Origin: an uncultured Nitrospirota bacterium
Lineage (GTDB): Bacteria; CG2-30-53-67
DNA length: 64,000 nucleotides
NCBI GenBank assembly: GCA_947259355.1
Contig: CAMYMF010000009.1
Location: forward strand, 1-64,000
Direction: 5' to 3'
Shown here: piece after piece, positions 50,104-58,759 of the stretch
Numbering within the stretch: the stretch's first letter is position 1
Layout: each line of letters begins with the position of its first letter
Position numbers and translations under genes: made by a program
The notes under the pieces: generated by a model
The model's input: only the letters and a program-made list of their open reading frames with translations
Told to the model about the DNA's origin: nothing
Databases searched by the model: none

Positions 50104-50961
50104 CTACGCTGACGGTTTTACGTCTACAGAATTCTGTCTTTCCTGCTTCCGCCGGAGGATTTCGTCCTGATAGACCCAGTCCTTGGGAATCTCTCGCTTC
50201 TTCGATTTCTCCTCGAACAGGAATCCCGATATCTGGCTTGCGAACATGTGCTCATATTTGGAGAAGGGGACATAGGCGATGAAGGAGAAGGCGAGGAGAA
50301 AGTGAATCACCCAGAAGCCGAGATGCACCGACAACAGCGCCTCTCTTCCGAGAAGGGACCGTGTGATGACGCCGAATGCCAAACCGACCGGTGACAAATC
50401 TGCAGCCGGCGGGTTCAATACCGCAATGCGGGCCCCCTCGACCAGAAAGCCCGTGAGAGTGGCCAGGAAGAGAAGGCCCAACAGGACGCCATCCTGGGTG
50501 CTCTTCACCATTCTTTCCGGCTTCGAGATGTATTTCCTGTAGAGTCCGAAGCCACAGCCCACGAGGACCGCCAGTCCTGCAATGTCGAGAATGAAGGAAA
50601 AGAGATACCAGATGCCCCCCTTCAGCCACGGGACAAACCAGTAGTTGATGGTGCGACCGGTTGTGCCCAAAAAGAGCGCCAGCATGCCCCACATGATTCC
50701 CACGAGCATCACGCCCCGAATGGTGCTTCTGCGAAAGAGGCGTTTTGCAACGAAGCAGTCTGACGAGAAGAACTTCGTGATGGAGAGCCAGATGAGTGCC
50801 AGAGGCCCCATTCCTTTGAGCTCCTGATCAGCGTCCATCCCCTGGCTCCAGAGCCTGAGTTTGTCCCAGAACCCGAGAACGAAAATCACGATGGTTGCAC
50901 CGGCCAGGAGGTAAAAGCCGTTGACCACGCCATGGGGAATATTCCAGAATTCCTCTACCAT
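50104..50961 (-). CDS. HdrE/NarI-like membrane cytochrome b
   Basis: 285 residues with about six membrane segments (for example FYLLAGATIVIFVLGFW, GVMLVGIMWGMLALFLG, LGLLFLATLTGFLVEG, GFWVIHFLLAFSFIAYV). Histidines in the membrane parts (VHLGFWVIHF) can ligate heme b. It matches the cytochrome b partner of HdrD-like iron-sulfur proteins (HdrE, DsrM, NarI type), which exchange electrons with the quinone pool. The HdrD-like protein is encoded in the same operon at 51248. The last 50 residues are charged and cytoplasmic. Confidence 0.82.
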   Translation of the reverse strand: MVEEFWNIPHGVVNGFYLLAGATIVIFVLGFWDKLRLWSQGMDADQELKGMGPLALIWLSITKFFSSDCFVAKRLFRRSTIRGVMLVGIMWGMLALFLGTTGRTINYWFVPWLKGGIWYLFSFILDIAGLAVLVGCGFGLYRKYISKPERMVKSTQDGVLLGLLFLATLTGFLVEGARIAVLNPPAADLSPVGLAFGVITRSLLGREALLSVHLGFWVIHFLLAFSFIAYVPFSKYEHMFASQISGFLFEEKSKKREIPKDWVYQDEILRRKQERQNSVDVKPSA

Positions 50962-50976
50962 CTTCGTCTCCTTTGC

Positions 50977-51231
50977 TCACGCCTGTTTCTTGCCGAATTC
51001 GAAATGCTCCTGCCGTTGCAGTATCCGTCTCACCACGACGGGAACATACCGGCAATGTTTGCAATCCTCGCCGAAATCATTCGTGCCCAGACACAGCTCG
51101 CCACTGCCGTAATTCATGATGAGCTTTCCATCATATTCCTCCAGTTTGTCATAGGGGTGGAAGAACATGGTGTCGAGTATTTCCTTTTCCTCGGGTGTAA
51201 AACCTTCCAGGTGTACTTTGCAAAGTAACAT
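50977..51231 (-). CDS. Small cysteine-containing protein of Hdr-like operon
   Basis: 84 residues. Family not recognised. Four cysteines: one near the start (MLLCKVHLEG) and a group GELCLGTNDFGEDCKHC. The latter could hold a metal or be redox active. It lies between the HdrD-like and cytochrome b genes (15-16 base gaps), so it may be a small subunit or assembly factor of that complex. Confidence 0.65.
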   Translation of the reverse strand: MLLCKVHLEGFTPEEKEILDTMFFHPYDKLEEYDGKLIMNYGSGELCLGTNDFGEDCKHCRYVPVVVRRILQRQEHFEFGKKQA

Positions 51232-51247
51232 GGCATCCCCTTTGTTG

Positions 51248-52498
51248 TCAGAGCAACGCAGCCAGATACTGGGTCAGATCATTGATGCGGAGAGGATCCT
51301 CGACGGCCCGCCACTGTTCCACGACCGGGTTGGGTGCCGCGTGTGTTTTCGTGACCAGATTGAGATAGCAAACGGGACAGTTGGTCAGCATGGTCCCGGC
51401 AGTGCTCTTTTTCGCTTCGAGAAACAACTCCCTGGCAATCTTCGCTGAGATGTCGGAGTTGACCACCCGCTCACCGGCTGAGCCGCCGCAGCAACGACTC
51501 ACGGTGCCGTGTCTGTCCATGTTCATAAGTTTCAGGCCGGGCACCGCGTTGAGCAATTTCCGCGGTGCGTCCAAAACGGCCTTGCCCATGAAAGGCCTGG
51601 CCATGGCGCAGGGATCATGATAGGTCACGGTTTCCTCTGCCCGTTTGGTGAATTTGAGTTTTCCCTCGTCCAGCAGATCCGCCAGAAGCTCCGCGGTGGT
51701 CATGGCCCGAAAGGGGAGTTCCTCGCCATAGAAATAGGGCCAGAGGTACTTCATGATATCGAGGCACATGGGACAGGAAACGGCCAGCCGCTTGATCCCT
51801 TTGTCGGCGAAGGCTTTGACCATGTGGTTCGCCAGTTCGGCCATAATGCTCCACTCCCCGCTGCCCGCTGCCTGCGGAAATCCGCAGCACCAGGACTCTT
51901 CCGGATCGAGCATTGTGAAGGGACCGGCGGCATTGAACAACCGGACGGCGCCTTCGGCCATCTGGGGCGCATCCCAGGTGCACCCGCACCCTTCGTAAAA
52001 GCCGATCTCCGCTTGATCGGCCAATTCAATGTCGTCGGGCATCCAGATCTTGTATTTGTTGGTGAGTGGGAAGGGGAACGGCGAGCGGTACTTATGGTAA
52101 TTTGCCAGGGGCCCTTTTTCAAGCGCTTCCGGGCAACCGAGCGCCGATTCGGCGAATTTGCGGCGGAGGGTCCACCAGAGTTTCTTCGTGTCGATCCCGA
52201 CGGTGCAGACCTCCCCGCAGGTGCCACAGAGCGCACATTTCCAGAGGGAATCCTTGAACCCTTTGAGTTCCTCGTCGCTCACCTGCTTGGAGGGAAACAG
52301 TTTTCCCTTCAAAGTGTGGGTCCGCTCGATATAGCCCTTGTACGCGTGAAGCCTTGCAGGAGGGGAGATATTGGGATCGTCGGTGACATCCTGTACCGGA
52401 CACCAGTTGAGACATTCGTTGCATCGGGTACAGGCATCCAGTTCAATCAACTCTTTCTTGGTGAGCCCTTCCAGAAAATCAAAAGGTGTTTTTGCCAT
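51248..52498 (-). CDS. HdrD-like iron-sulfur protein (two 4Fe-4S + two CCG domains)
   Basis: 416 residues. N-terminal clusters CTRCNECLNWCP and CALCGTCGEVCTVG, then two CCG domains: the first with GCGCTWDAP, SWCCGFPQAAGSG and CPMC, the second with YHDPCAMARPF, RCCGGSAGE and NCPVCYLN. This is the full domain set of HdrD/DsrK-type proteins, in which CCG domains hold noncubane clusters that reduce disulfides. With the cytochrome b at 50104 it would form an HdrDE/DsrMK-like quinone-linked complex. The disulfide substrate is unknown; a coenzyme M disulfide is possible given 17887-20249. Confidence 0.9.
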   Translation of the reverse strand: MAKTPFDFLEGLTKKELIELDACTRCNECLNWCPVQDVTDDPNISPPARLHAYKGYIERTHTLKGKLFPSKQVSDEELKGFKDSLWKCALCGTCGEVCTVGIDTKKLWWTLRRKFAESALGCPEALEKGPLANYHKYRSPFPFPLTNKYKIWMPDDIELADQAEIGFYEGCGCTWDAPQMAEGAVRLFNAAGPFTMLDPEESWCCGFPQAAGSGEWSIMAELANHMVKAFADKGIKRLAVSCPMCLDIMKYLWPYFYGEELPFRAMTTAELLADLLDEGKLKFTKRAEETVTYHDPCAMARPFMGKAVLDAPRKLLNAVPGLKLMNMDRHGTVSRCCGGSAGERVVNSDISAKIARELFLEAKKSTAGTMLTNCPVCYLNLVTKTHAAPNPVVEQWRAVEDPLRINDLTQYLAALL

Positions 52499-52679
52499 GG
52501 GTTTTTTTCCTCTCGATTGATCAGCGACCAGCTGTTGGCATCGCCCATGCGTTTCCCGTCTGCACGGGCAATGTCAGGGGACTGCCCACGGGCAGATGTC
52601 TTGCACAAAGGCAGATCGGAAGCAACATCATGCTCAGAATCTAGACCGTACTTCAAGAACCGGCCGCTCTTTGCCCCCC

Positions 52680-53096
52680 TCAGAAACAGAGGGTTCCTTT
52701 GGCGTGCGCGGCCAGGTTGATCAAATTCATGGCGCCCCGAGATTTGACGCCTGGAATCAGGTCTTCTTCGGAGACCTTCTTGTTGGCCATGGTCTGGGTG
52801 CAGCTCTGTATTTCGATCCCCAATTCCAGGGCCTCTTCCAGTCTTTGGGAAAGCGTCGGAACGCCCGGTTGGGGCTTCTCGTTCTTTTCGATGGCCCCTT
52901 TCACTAAGATATCCACCGCACTTTGGATGCAAAAAACGATGGTTCGGTAATTGGCGGCTGCGGCCAGGGAGGCAAACATCAGCGCGGAGCGGGCATTGGC
53001 GATCCTGTCAAAACCCGATGTGCACAGGATGACGAAAATCTCCGAAACATCTTCGCCCAGAATCTCTTGTAGTAATGGATCTTTATTCGTTTTCAT
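52680..53096 (-). CDS. DsrE-family protein
   Basis: 138 residues from ATG 53096 (GGGGGGTGAC site). DsrE/DsrEFH-like fold: EIFVILCTSGFDRIANARSA, FASLAAAANYRTIVFCIQSA, LEEALELGIEIQSCTQTM, and a C-terminal TLCF. The cysteine in IQSCTQTM is at the position of the sulfur-carrying Cys of DsrE/YchN proteins. Such proteins relay sulfane sulfur. It is the first gene of the HdrD/cytochrome b group (181 bases between), which supports a link to sulfur or thiol metabolism. Confidence 0.82.
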   Translation of the reverse strand: MKTNKDPLLQEILGEDVSEIFVILCTSGFDRIANARSALMFASLAAAANYRTIVFCIQSAVDILVKGAIEKNEKPQPGVPTLSQRLEEALELGIEIQSCTQTMANKKVSEEDLIPGVKSRGAMNLINLAAHAKGTLCF

Positions 53097-53315
53097 TGTC
53101 ACCCCCCATGGCTGTTTTGGTCTCGCCTGTCCTCGCGGCGCAGACAGGCCCCTTGGTTCGCTCGCGCAGACTTTCCGTTGCCGAGGCTTCTCGGAGAGCA
53201 GCGGCTCCGCTGTGGCGCCGGGGTAATGGCCTCCTAGCCCCTGAGGAGGTAAGACACTCCATGTCGAATCACCGGAATCCCATGCATTGCACCAATGCCA
53301 CGCGGACGCAAGGGC

Positions 53316-53398
53316 GTTATAAATTTATTACACCGGGGTCGTAAGGGGAATCGGGAGATGCCTGATTTTGAGTAAGGGAAAACCTGAAACAACGATCC
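53316..53398 (-). promoter_or_regulatory. Conserved upstream element and promoter of DsrE/Hdr-like operon
   Basis: On the minus strand TTACGA (53344-53339), 17-base spacer, TATAAC (53321-53316). Directly upstream of it, 53347-53398 carries the element shared with 49859-49910. The position next to the -35 box suits an activator site. Confidence 0.5.
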
Positions 53399-53740
53399 GG
53401 CTCCTTTCATAGCCGCGCGGTCGCGACCCGCAGGAACTGATTTTTCCCCGAGATTAAGGCTGGAAAGAAGTTATGAACTCTCCATCAAGCCGTCCGGCCT
53501 TTCTAAGACCTTTCTGAGTTGAATTCTGCTCTGGAACGCCACATTAGCCCCTTTTCCCGCTGAATTCGGTGAATTACTCCACTCAATAACCGCACAGCAT
53601 CCCCGCTCGACACGGTCTGCCCATAGCTTGCTTTGAAACTGCCTGGCTTGAAGCGGGCACACTGGTCCACGGCTTTGTTCTCGGCAAGCGCAGAGAAAGG
53701 AACCACGGCGTCGCCCACGGACTGTAGGTCGCAGGTGTTG
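53399..53740. other. Intergenic region
   Basis: About 340 bases between the Hdr-like operon and the radical SAM gene. Short frames only; I see no gene, terminator with T-run or RNA here. Confidence 0.45.
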
Positions 53741-55075
53741 TCACTGCATGCAGTGGAAGAGCCCGGTGCACCAGAGGCAGGCACCACAGGGGACGAGGCC
53801 GGTGTAGCAATCCTGCTCGAAATCTTCTCCGTCCATGTAGTTGCACAGCGCGAAGCTGCAGTCGAAGCAGAACGGAAATTCGTAACGGCGCACACCCTCT
53901 CGGAAAAATTTGAAATCCTCGGAATTCCATATCTCATGGATGGTTTGGTCGGCGAGATTTCCGAATACCCGCGGCTTGACCTTCTTTTCCCATCCCCCCA
54001 CATAGCAAGCATACCGATGCCACAGGAAATAGCAGGGATGCACGTCGCCGTCCCAGGAGACAAAGGCGCTCTCGGACTCGACAAATTCACACTTCCGAGT
54101 GTTCTTCGGCGCCATTTCGGGCAGGGTCAGATCGATCCCCTCATCGGCCGAGATCTGCCGAGCCTCCTCCAGGACCCTCTCCGCCTCTTCGTACCACGCT
54201 TCGTCCCGTGTGAGCAGGCGCTCAAGCTGAAGGGCGACATCCTTTGAGGCGGCGTCGGCTTTCATCTTTTCCACATAATCGAACACCTGTTGCTCGTCGC
54301 TGTCTTTGACGACTTTCATAAAGACATCAAAGTATTGGCGGACGTCCACGCCGGTTTTGGCGGCCCGGCGTTCCCATTCCTTGAAGATGGCGATGGCGCT
54401 CTGAGTGTTCGTGTCATAGACCGCGTGGTCGGTCGATGACAAGGAGTAAGGGAGAAGCTGCGAGACGATGGCAAAGCTCACGTCGTGGTGTGCAGCGAAA
54501 CGCAGGGTCTCCGGAAGCTCTCGGAGATTGTCCCGCATGAGCACAAACTCGATCCCCACGTGGAGGCGCGAGGGAGCGCTTTGTTCACGGGCTTTTTTCA
54601 GTGCCGCCAAGGCCTGGTCGACCGCGGCCAGTTCACCGCCCTCCCGGATCTTCCGGAAGGCGTCGCCGGAGACAGAGTCCACCGACAGGCAAATCCTGTC
54701 GAGCCCGGCATCCACCAGGGAGAAGGCGCGCTTTTCATGCAGGAGTAATCCGTTTGTCTGGAATCCGACCCAGGCACCTTCCGCGAGGTTTTTTCGGGCA
54801 GTGACGATGAACTCTTCCAGCCGCGGGTGCATCAGGGGCTCGCCGATACCGTTCAGGATGAGCGCGTGGAGGTGTGGGAAGGCGGGCTCCAGCGAGAGAA
54901 ATGTTTCCATCGACAGATCCCCCTCCACAATGCGGCTTTCGTCGTTCTGGCGTACGCACATGGCACAGTTCATATTGCACCGCGACGTGGTCTCGACAAA
55001 GAGTTTCAGGGGATAGGACTCGCTGGAAGGAGGAACGTTATTGTTCTGGGACGAGCTCACGATCCGTGTCTCCAA
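53741..55075 (-). CDS. Radical SAM/SPASM maturase linked to tungsten oxidoreductase
   Basis: 444 residues. Radical SAM motif Cys-x3-Cys-x2-Cys in SRCNMNCAMC near residue 32, GIGEPLMHP, then a SPASM-type C-terminal region with many Cys (VHPCYF, FCFDCSFALC, QDCYTGLVPCGACLWC). It matches the radical SAM maturase commonly encoded with tungsten-dependent aldehyde ferredoxin oxidoreductases and a MoaD/ThiS-like protein. Both partners are here (55161 and 56142). It is divergent from the MoaD gene. The exact maturation reaction is not established. Confidence 0.87.
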   Translation of the reverse strand: METRIVSSSQNNNVPPSSESYPLKLFVETTSRCNMNCAMCVRQNDESRIVEGDLSMETFLSLEPAFPHLHALILNGIGEPLMHPRLEEFIVTARKNLAEGAWVGFQTNGLLLHEKRAFSLVDAGLDRICLSVDSVSGDAFRKIREGGELAAVDQALAALKKAREQSAPSRLHVGIEFVLMRDNLRELPETLRFAAHHDVSFAIVSQLLPYSLSSTDHAVYDTNTQSAIAIFKEWERRAAKTGVDVRQYFDVFMKVVKDSDEQQVFDYVEKMKADAASKDVALQLERLLTRDEAWYEEAERVLEEARQISADEGIDLTLPEMAPKNTRKCEFVESESAFVSWDGDVHPCYFLWHRYACYVGGWEKKVKPRVFGNLADQTIHEIWNSEDFKFFREGVRRYEFPFCFDCSFALCNYMDGEDFEQDCYTGLVPCGACLWCTGLFHCMQ

Positions 55076-55126
55076 TCGTATTCTTCTGAGTTGATCGCCC
55101 CTGCCGGCTGTCGCCCGCGAAAGGGG

Positions 55127-55155
55127 GTGAAAAAAGGTTTTCCATCTGGTATATT
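55127..55155 (+). promoter_or_regulatory. Putative promoter, leaderless arrangement
   Basis: GTGAAA (55127-55132), 17-base spacer, TATATT (55150-55155). The -10 box ends 5 bases before the ATG at 55161, so transcription would start at the ATG. Confidence 0.45.
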
Positions 55156-55160
55156 AGGGC

Positions 55161-55385
55161 ATGGAAATTACGCTCAAGCTTTTCAACATCCTCCGTGAGT
55201 ATGGACCCGACATCGAGCGAAAGGAGGTACCCGAGGGGGTCACGGTGGGCGAGGTCGCCGCGATGGTCAAGATCCCCAAAGAGATTCCACTGCTCAGGAT
55301 TGTGAACGGCGTCCATGTCCCGCTCGATCATCGGCTGGAAGAGGGCGACGTCCTGGCCCTCTTCCCCCCGATTGCTGGTGGCTAG
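55161..55385 (+). CDS. MoaD/ThiS-like sulfur carrier protein
   Basis: 74 residues, ubiquitin-like fold with the diagnostic C-terminal Gly-Gly (LFPPIAGG). Segments ITLKLFNILREYG and HRLEEGDVLALFPP fit MoaD. It probably carries sulfur for the pyranopterin dithiolene of the tungsten cofactor of the oxidoreductase encoded at 56142. Divergent from the radical SAM gene; no ribosome binding site, but a -10 box abuts the start. Confidence 0.9.
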   Translation: MEITLKLFNILREYGPDIERKEVPEGVTVGEVAAMVKIPKEIPLLRIVNGVHVPLDHRLEEGDVLALFPPIAGG

Positions 55386-55400
55386 CGCACCGCTGTTAAC

Positions 55401-56030
55401 TCATGGCCTCTCGGGAGGCGGAATCACCGAGAGGAACAGCTCCTCTTCCCCGTCCGCCATCTCCTCCAGAAATGTTGCTGGCTCGATGGCGATTTCGTTT
55501 CTTTGAACGCTTCGGCATTTCTCCAGAAACAGGGCGCGATTTTGTCTCAAAAAACGGGCAATGGCCTCAGAATTGATGAGAATACCTCGCGCCAGAAAGC
55601 CAGGCCCCAGATCCCCCATCATCAGATTGAACAGTTTCACACAAATGGTTCCTTCTTGCTTTGGCCCGGCTGCGGCCGAATCTCGATGGGTAATGGATCC
55701 GCGAAACGATGCCAACGGACTCCCCCGTCTGAGCGCCGCCCCCGCCAGTCCCGGCATACCGGAAGAGAGGGCCAGCCGGGAGCCGTCCCGCAGGAGCGCT
55801 TTCTCGGTATTGTCCACCGGGTGGCCATTGAGCACGATGGATAGAATCCTTTCACGCACGTAATCAGGTTCCAGCCCCATCTGATCACAGAGAAAGGACT
55901 GGACACTGCTGGGCAGAGCCGCCCGAACCCATATGCCACTCTGGAGAAACGGGGAGAAGAGGGAAAGGGCGGTTCTTTCGAGTGTCAGCGCAATGGACGT
56001 TCTGGAGCGAGTGTCTCCAGAGAGACTCAC
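55401..56030 (-). CDS. Unknown protein of aldehyde oxidoreductase cluster
   Basis: 209 residues from GTG 56030 (GAGGGG site). Family not recognised. Notable segments: SIVLNGHPVDNTEKALLRDG, ALSSGMPGLAGAALRRG, GTICVKLFNLMMGDLGPGFL, and a Glu-rich C terminus (EEMADGEEELF). It lies 111 bases behind the oxidoreductase gene on the same strand and convergent with the MoaD-like gene, so it most likely belongs to this cluster as assembly factor or partner. Confidence 0.65.
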   Translation of the reverse strand: MSLSGDTRSRTSIALTLERTALSLFSPFLQSGIWVRAALPSSVQSFLCDQMGLEPDYVRERILSIVLNGHPVDNTEKALLRDGSRLALSSGMPGLAGAALRRGSPLASFRGSITHRDSAAAGPKQEGTICVKLFNLMMGDLGPGFLARGILINSEAIARFLRQNRALFLEKCRSVQRNEIAIEPATFLEEMADGEEELFLSVIPPPERP

Positions 56031-56141
56031 GAAAACCCCTCAAATCGTTCTAGGTTAAGCCGTCGCGTCATCGCCGGCGCCAAAAAAAAGGGAGAGGTGT
56101 GGATACCCCTCCCCTTAATTATCTGCCGATTCATGCCAAGA

Positions 56142-57881
56142 CTACCAGTTGAAAACCGTGTCGAGATCGTCGTCTTTCACGTCAAATGTGACGTTGTGGG
56201 GCGCAAAGGCCTCCGTCTGGAAGTATCTTGGGAGCCGGTCGTGGGCTTTGGTAAACCCGGCCCGCGCATTGAACTCCCTTTCCATGGAGAGGACCTTCTT
56301 GCCCAGCTCGGTCACGCCGTCGGCCGTCATTTCCGTTCCGTGAAAGGCCCCGATCATATCGAGCAGCGCCTGGAATGTGTCGGGCTGGTCCAGAATGGCA
56401 AAGGCGATGAAGAGACACATGCCCGTGGAGTCGATGGCCGCGGTGGCGATCTGAAGATCTCGCGACAGCGCAACCTGCCCTTCCGGTTTCAGCGCATCGA
56501 CGTCGCCCCCTACTTTGAGGACATTCTGCGCCACCGCGTAACCCGCGGTGTGGTCCGCACCCTGGGTGGTCGTGGCATAGGTCACGCCGATTCCCTGCAC
56601 TGCCCGCGGGTCGTAGGCTGGCATGGCCTGGTTTTTGACCACGGGCACCCGCTCCACGCCGAAAGCCTTGCCGGTCACGCCGGCCCCGTTGCCGAGAATC
56701 CGTCCCAAGTGCGTCCCCTTCCCGACTTCTTCCACCAGCCGGATGGCACCGTCGGCATCGCCGAACTCGATCAGGCCGGCATCCATGGCCACGCCGATGG
56801 CAGCGCCCATCTCGATCGTATCGAGCCCGTAGTTATCGTCCATAAAATCGAGCTGGGCGATCTTGTCCATGTCTTCGATCCCGCAATGGCCGCCGTGGGC
56901 CCAGACCGTCTCGTATTCCGGCTGTTTGGTCAGATAATGGCCGTCTTTGTCGTGGTAAATGCCGGAGCAGCGAATGACGCAACCCCGATGACAGCCGTGG
57001 GTCGGATTCCCGCCCCGTTCCTTTTCAGTGGCCGCCAGGGTTTCGCCGCTGATCTTGGCGGCGCCGTCGAAGTTGCCCTGCTTGAAATTGTAGGTGGGAT
57101 AGCCTCCGACCTCGTTCAGAATATTGGTCAACACATTGGTGCCGTACGCCGGCAGGGCCTCCCCGGTCACGGAGTGTTTCTGAAGCCCCTTCACGAAACT
57201 TTTGTTGGCCGCCTTGAACTTCTCCGGATCCTTGGCGGCGCGCATCTTGAGACCCTTGTCATCCATGACGATGACTTTCACCCCTTTGGCACCCATCACC
57301 GCCCCCACGCCGCCGCGACCGGCATGGCGGGTCGGCCGGAACTCCATGTCGGTGCAGGCTATCGAAGCGGCGCCCATCTTCATCTCGCCGGCCGTGCCGA
57401 TCGACATGCAAGCGACTTTGTCGCCGTATTCGCCCTTCATCTTTTCAATGAGGTCGTAATTGGGAAGCATTTTGAGACTGTCGTCCCGCACGACTTGGAC
57501 GCCGTCCTTGTTGATCACAACTTTGTAACGAGCCTCGGCATCAGCAGGTTTGCCCTCCAAGACGATGCCAGCATAGCCCAGGCGCGCCAGGACCTGCGCG
57601 GCCTGTCCGCCCGAATTGGACTCCTTGATTCCGCCGGTCAGCGGGCTTTTGCAGCCGACCGAAATGCGCCCGGACATGGCGGCCGGACTCCCGCTCAAAA
57701 GCCCCGGTGCAATCACAAGCTTGTTCTCCGCTCCCAGCGGATGGCAGTCCGGGGGCACCTCCTTGGAAACAATGGCTGTTGTAAGAGCCCTCCCTCCTAG
57801 GCCGGCGTAGTTGCCGATGGGCTCCTCCGTGGCCTTTGGTCCTCCTGCTGCACTCATGTTTACCCTGAGAAGCTTGTCCAT
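56142..57881 (-). CDS. Aldehyde ferredoxin oxidoreductase (tungsten, AOR family)
   Basis: 579 residues from ATG 57881 (GGGGGGTGACC site); the upstream frame extension is not protein-like. AOR family: LLRVNMSAAGG, then GNYAGLGGRALTTAIV, GRISVGCKSPLTGGIKESNSGG, ARLGYAGIVLEGKP, RHAGRGGVGAVMGAKG. A Cys group for the 4Fe-4S cluster reads GCHRGCVIRC, with a later Cys in GMCLFIAFAI. It oxidises aldehydes (or reduces acids) with ferredoxin using a tungsten bis-pyranopterin cofactor. The MoaD-like protein and radical SAM maturase beside it support this. Substrate unknown. Confidence 0.92.
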   Translation of the reverse strand: MDKLLRVNMSAAGGPKATEEPIGNYAGLGGRALTTAIVSKEVPPDCHPLGAENKLVIAPGLLSGSPAAMSGRISVGCKSPLTGGIKESNSGGQAAQVLARLGYAGIVLEGKPADAEARYKVVINKDGVQVVRDDSLKMLPNYDLIEKMKGEYGDKVACMSIGTAGEMKMGAASIACTDMEFRPTRHAGRGGVGAVMGAKGVKVIVMDDKGLKMRAAKDPEKFKAANKSFVKGLQKHSVTGEALPAYGTNVLTNILNEVGGYPTYNFKQGNFDGAAKISGETLAATEKERGGNPTHGCHRGCVIRCSGIYHDKDGHYLTKQPEYETVWAHGGHCGIEDMDKIAQLDFMDDNYGLDTIEMGAAIGVAMDAGLIEFGDADGAIRLVEEVGKGTHLGRILGNGAGVTGKAFGVERVPVVKNQAMPAYDPRAVQGIGVTYATTTQGADHTAGYAVAQNVLKVGGDVDALKPEGQVALSRDLQIATAAIDSTGMCLFIAFAILDQPDTFQALLDMIGAFHGTEMTADGVTELGKKVLSMEREFNARAGFTKAHDRLPRYFQTEAFAPHNVTFDVKDDDLDTVFNW

Positions 57882-57966
57882 GGTCACCCCCCTTTTGCTG
57901 AGTGAATTGTGAGAGTTTATGAGAAGGCTAGAGAGCAGAAGTTTTAAACTCCTCCCGAGCTTAAGC

Positions 57967-57995
57967 AAAATAACCCATCGGGCAAAAGAGGTCAA
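57967..57995 (-). promoter_or_regulatory. Putative sigma-70-type promoter of AOR gene
   Basis: On the minus strand TTGACC (57995-57990), 17-base spacer, TATTTT (57972-57967), about 85 bases before the AOR start. The rest of the divergent gap 57882-58284 shows nothing I can name. Confidence 0.5.
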
Positions 57996-58284
57996 TAGAA
58001 ATATTGAGGATATACACGAGAAATATTCACGTGGCGATATTCTGGCGACAAAATAATGATTTTTTGGGCGTTCTCTGTTGGTCTTTGCGAGAAGGGATGA
58101 TTTTCGAAGAGGGGCTTCCCCAAAAATAACGTACACCCTTGAGCCGATTGGTATCGTCGAAAGAAAGCATCTTCGGGTTGCACCGGCCTAAGGGGTGCTT
58201 GACCCGACACACCTTGTGGGGTAGATTTTGATCGGCTTCATAGGTCTTATTTTTCCTTATAAATTTTCCGGGGGAGGGCTCGTC

Positions 58285-58647
58285 ATGGCGACCGACGACA
58301 AGTGCTGCACCATTGTTCCGTATTTCAAAGTCCAGAGCGGAAAACTAGAATCCTTTAAAGCGCTTTGCGAGAAATTCGTTGAGAGAACTCTCCAGGAGCC
58401 CAAATGCCTCTACTACGGCTTCAGTTTCGAAGGAGATGAATGCCATTGCCGGGAAGGGTATGAAGATGCCGAGGGTTTGCTGGCGCATCTCGAAAACGTG
58501 GATTCTCTCTTGAAAGAAGCGCTGTCGATTTCCGAGATCGCCCGTCTGGAGGTTCATGGTCCCGAGAGCGAACTGGCAAACCTCCGCGGGCCTCTGGCCG
58601 GCCTCAAGCCCCGATTCTATGTACTGGAATACGGGTTTCGTCGTTAA
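58285..58647 (+). CDS. Antibiotic biosynthesis monooxygenase (ABM)-like domain protein
   Basis: 120 residues from ATG 58285 (GGGGGAGGGC site). Ferredoxin-like alpha/beta fold of ABM-type proteins: VPYFKVQSGKLESFKALCEK, CLYYGFSFEGDECHCREGYE, EGLLAHLENVDSLLKEAL. The family covers small monooxygenases and signal-transduction-linked proteins; substrate unknown. Unusual are five cysteines, including a Cys-Cys pair near the start. Divergent from the AOR gene. Confidence 0.75.
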   Translation: MATDDKCCTIVPYFKVQSGKLESFKALCEKFVERTLQEPKCLYYGFSFEGDECHCREGYEDAEGLLAHLENVDSLLKEALSISEIARLEVHGPESELANLRGPLAGLKPRFYVLEYGFRR

Positions 58648-58658
58648 GATCGCCGCGC

Positions 58659-58673
58659 ATGACGATCACTCGT
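58659..58673. repeat. Dispersed intergenic repeat, half copy
   Basis: CATGACGATCACTCG, the first half of the element at 20369. Confidence 0.35.
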
Positions 58674-58759
58674 TGAGGCTTTTCGCTGGCCACGGTCCCC
58701 CCACGGGGTCCTTGGAGACCCATCTCATAAGATGCTCGCCGTCGAATCTTGGCCAGACC

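Noticed and set aside
56097-57800. 567-codon + strand frame opposite the aldehyde oxidoreductase
   Set aside because: Shadow frame; His-rich translation typical of the complement of such genes.
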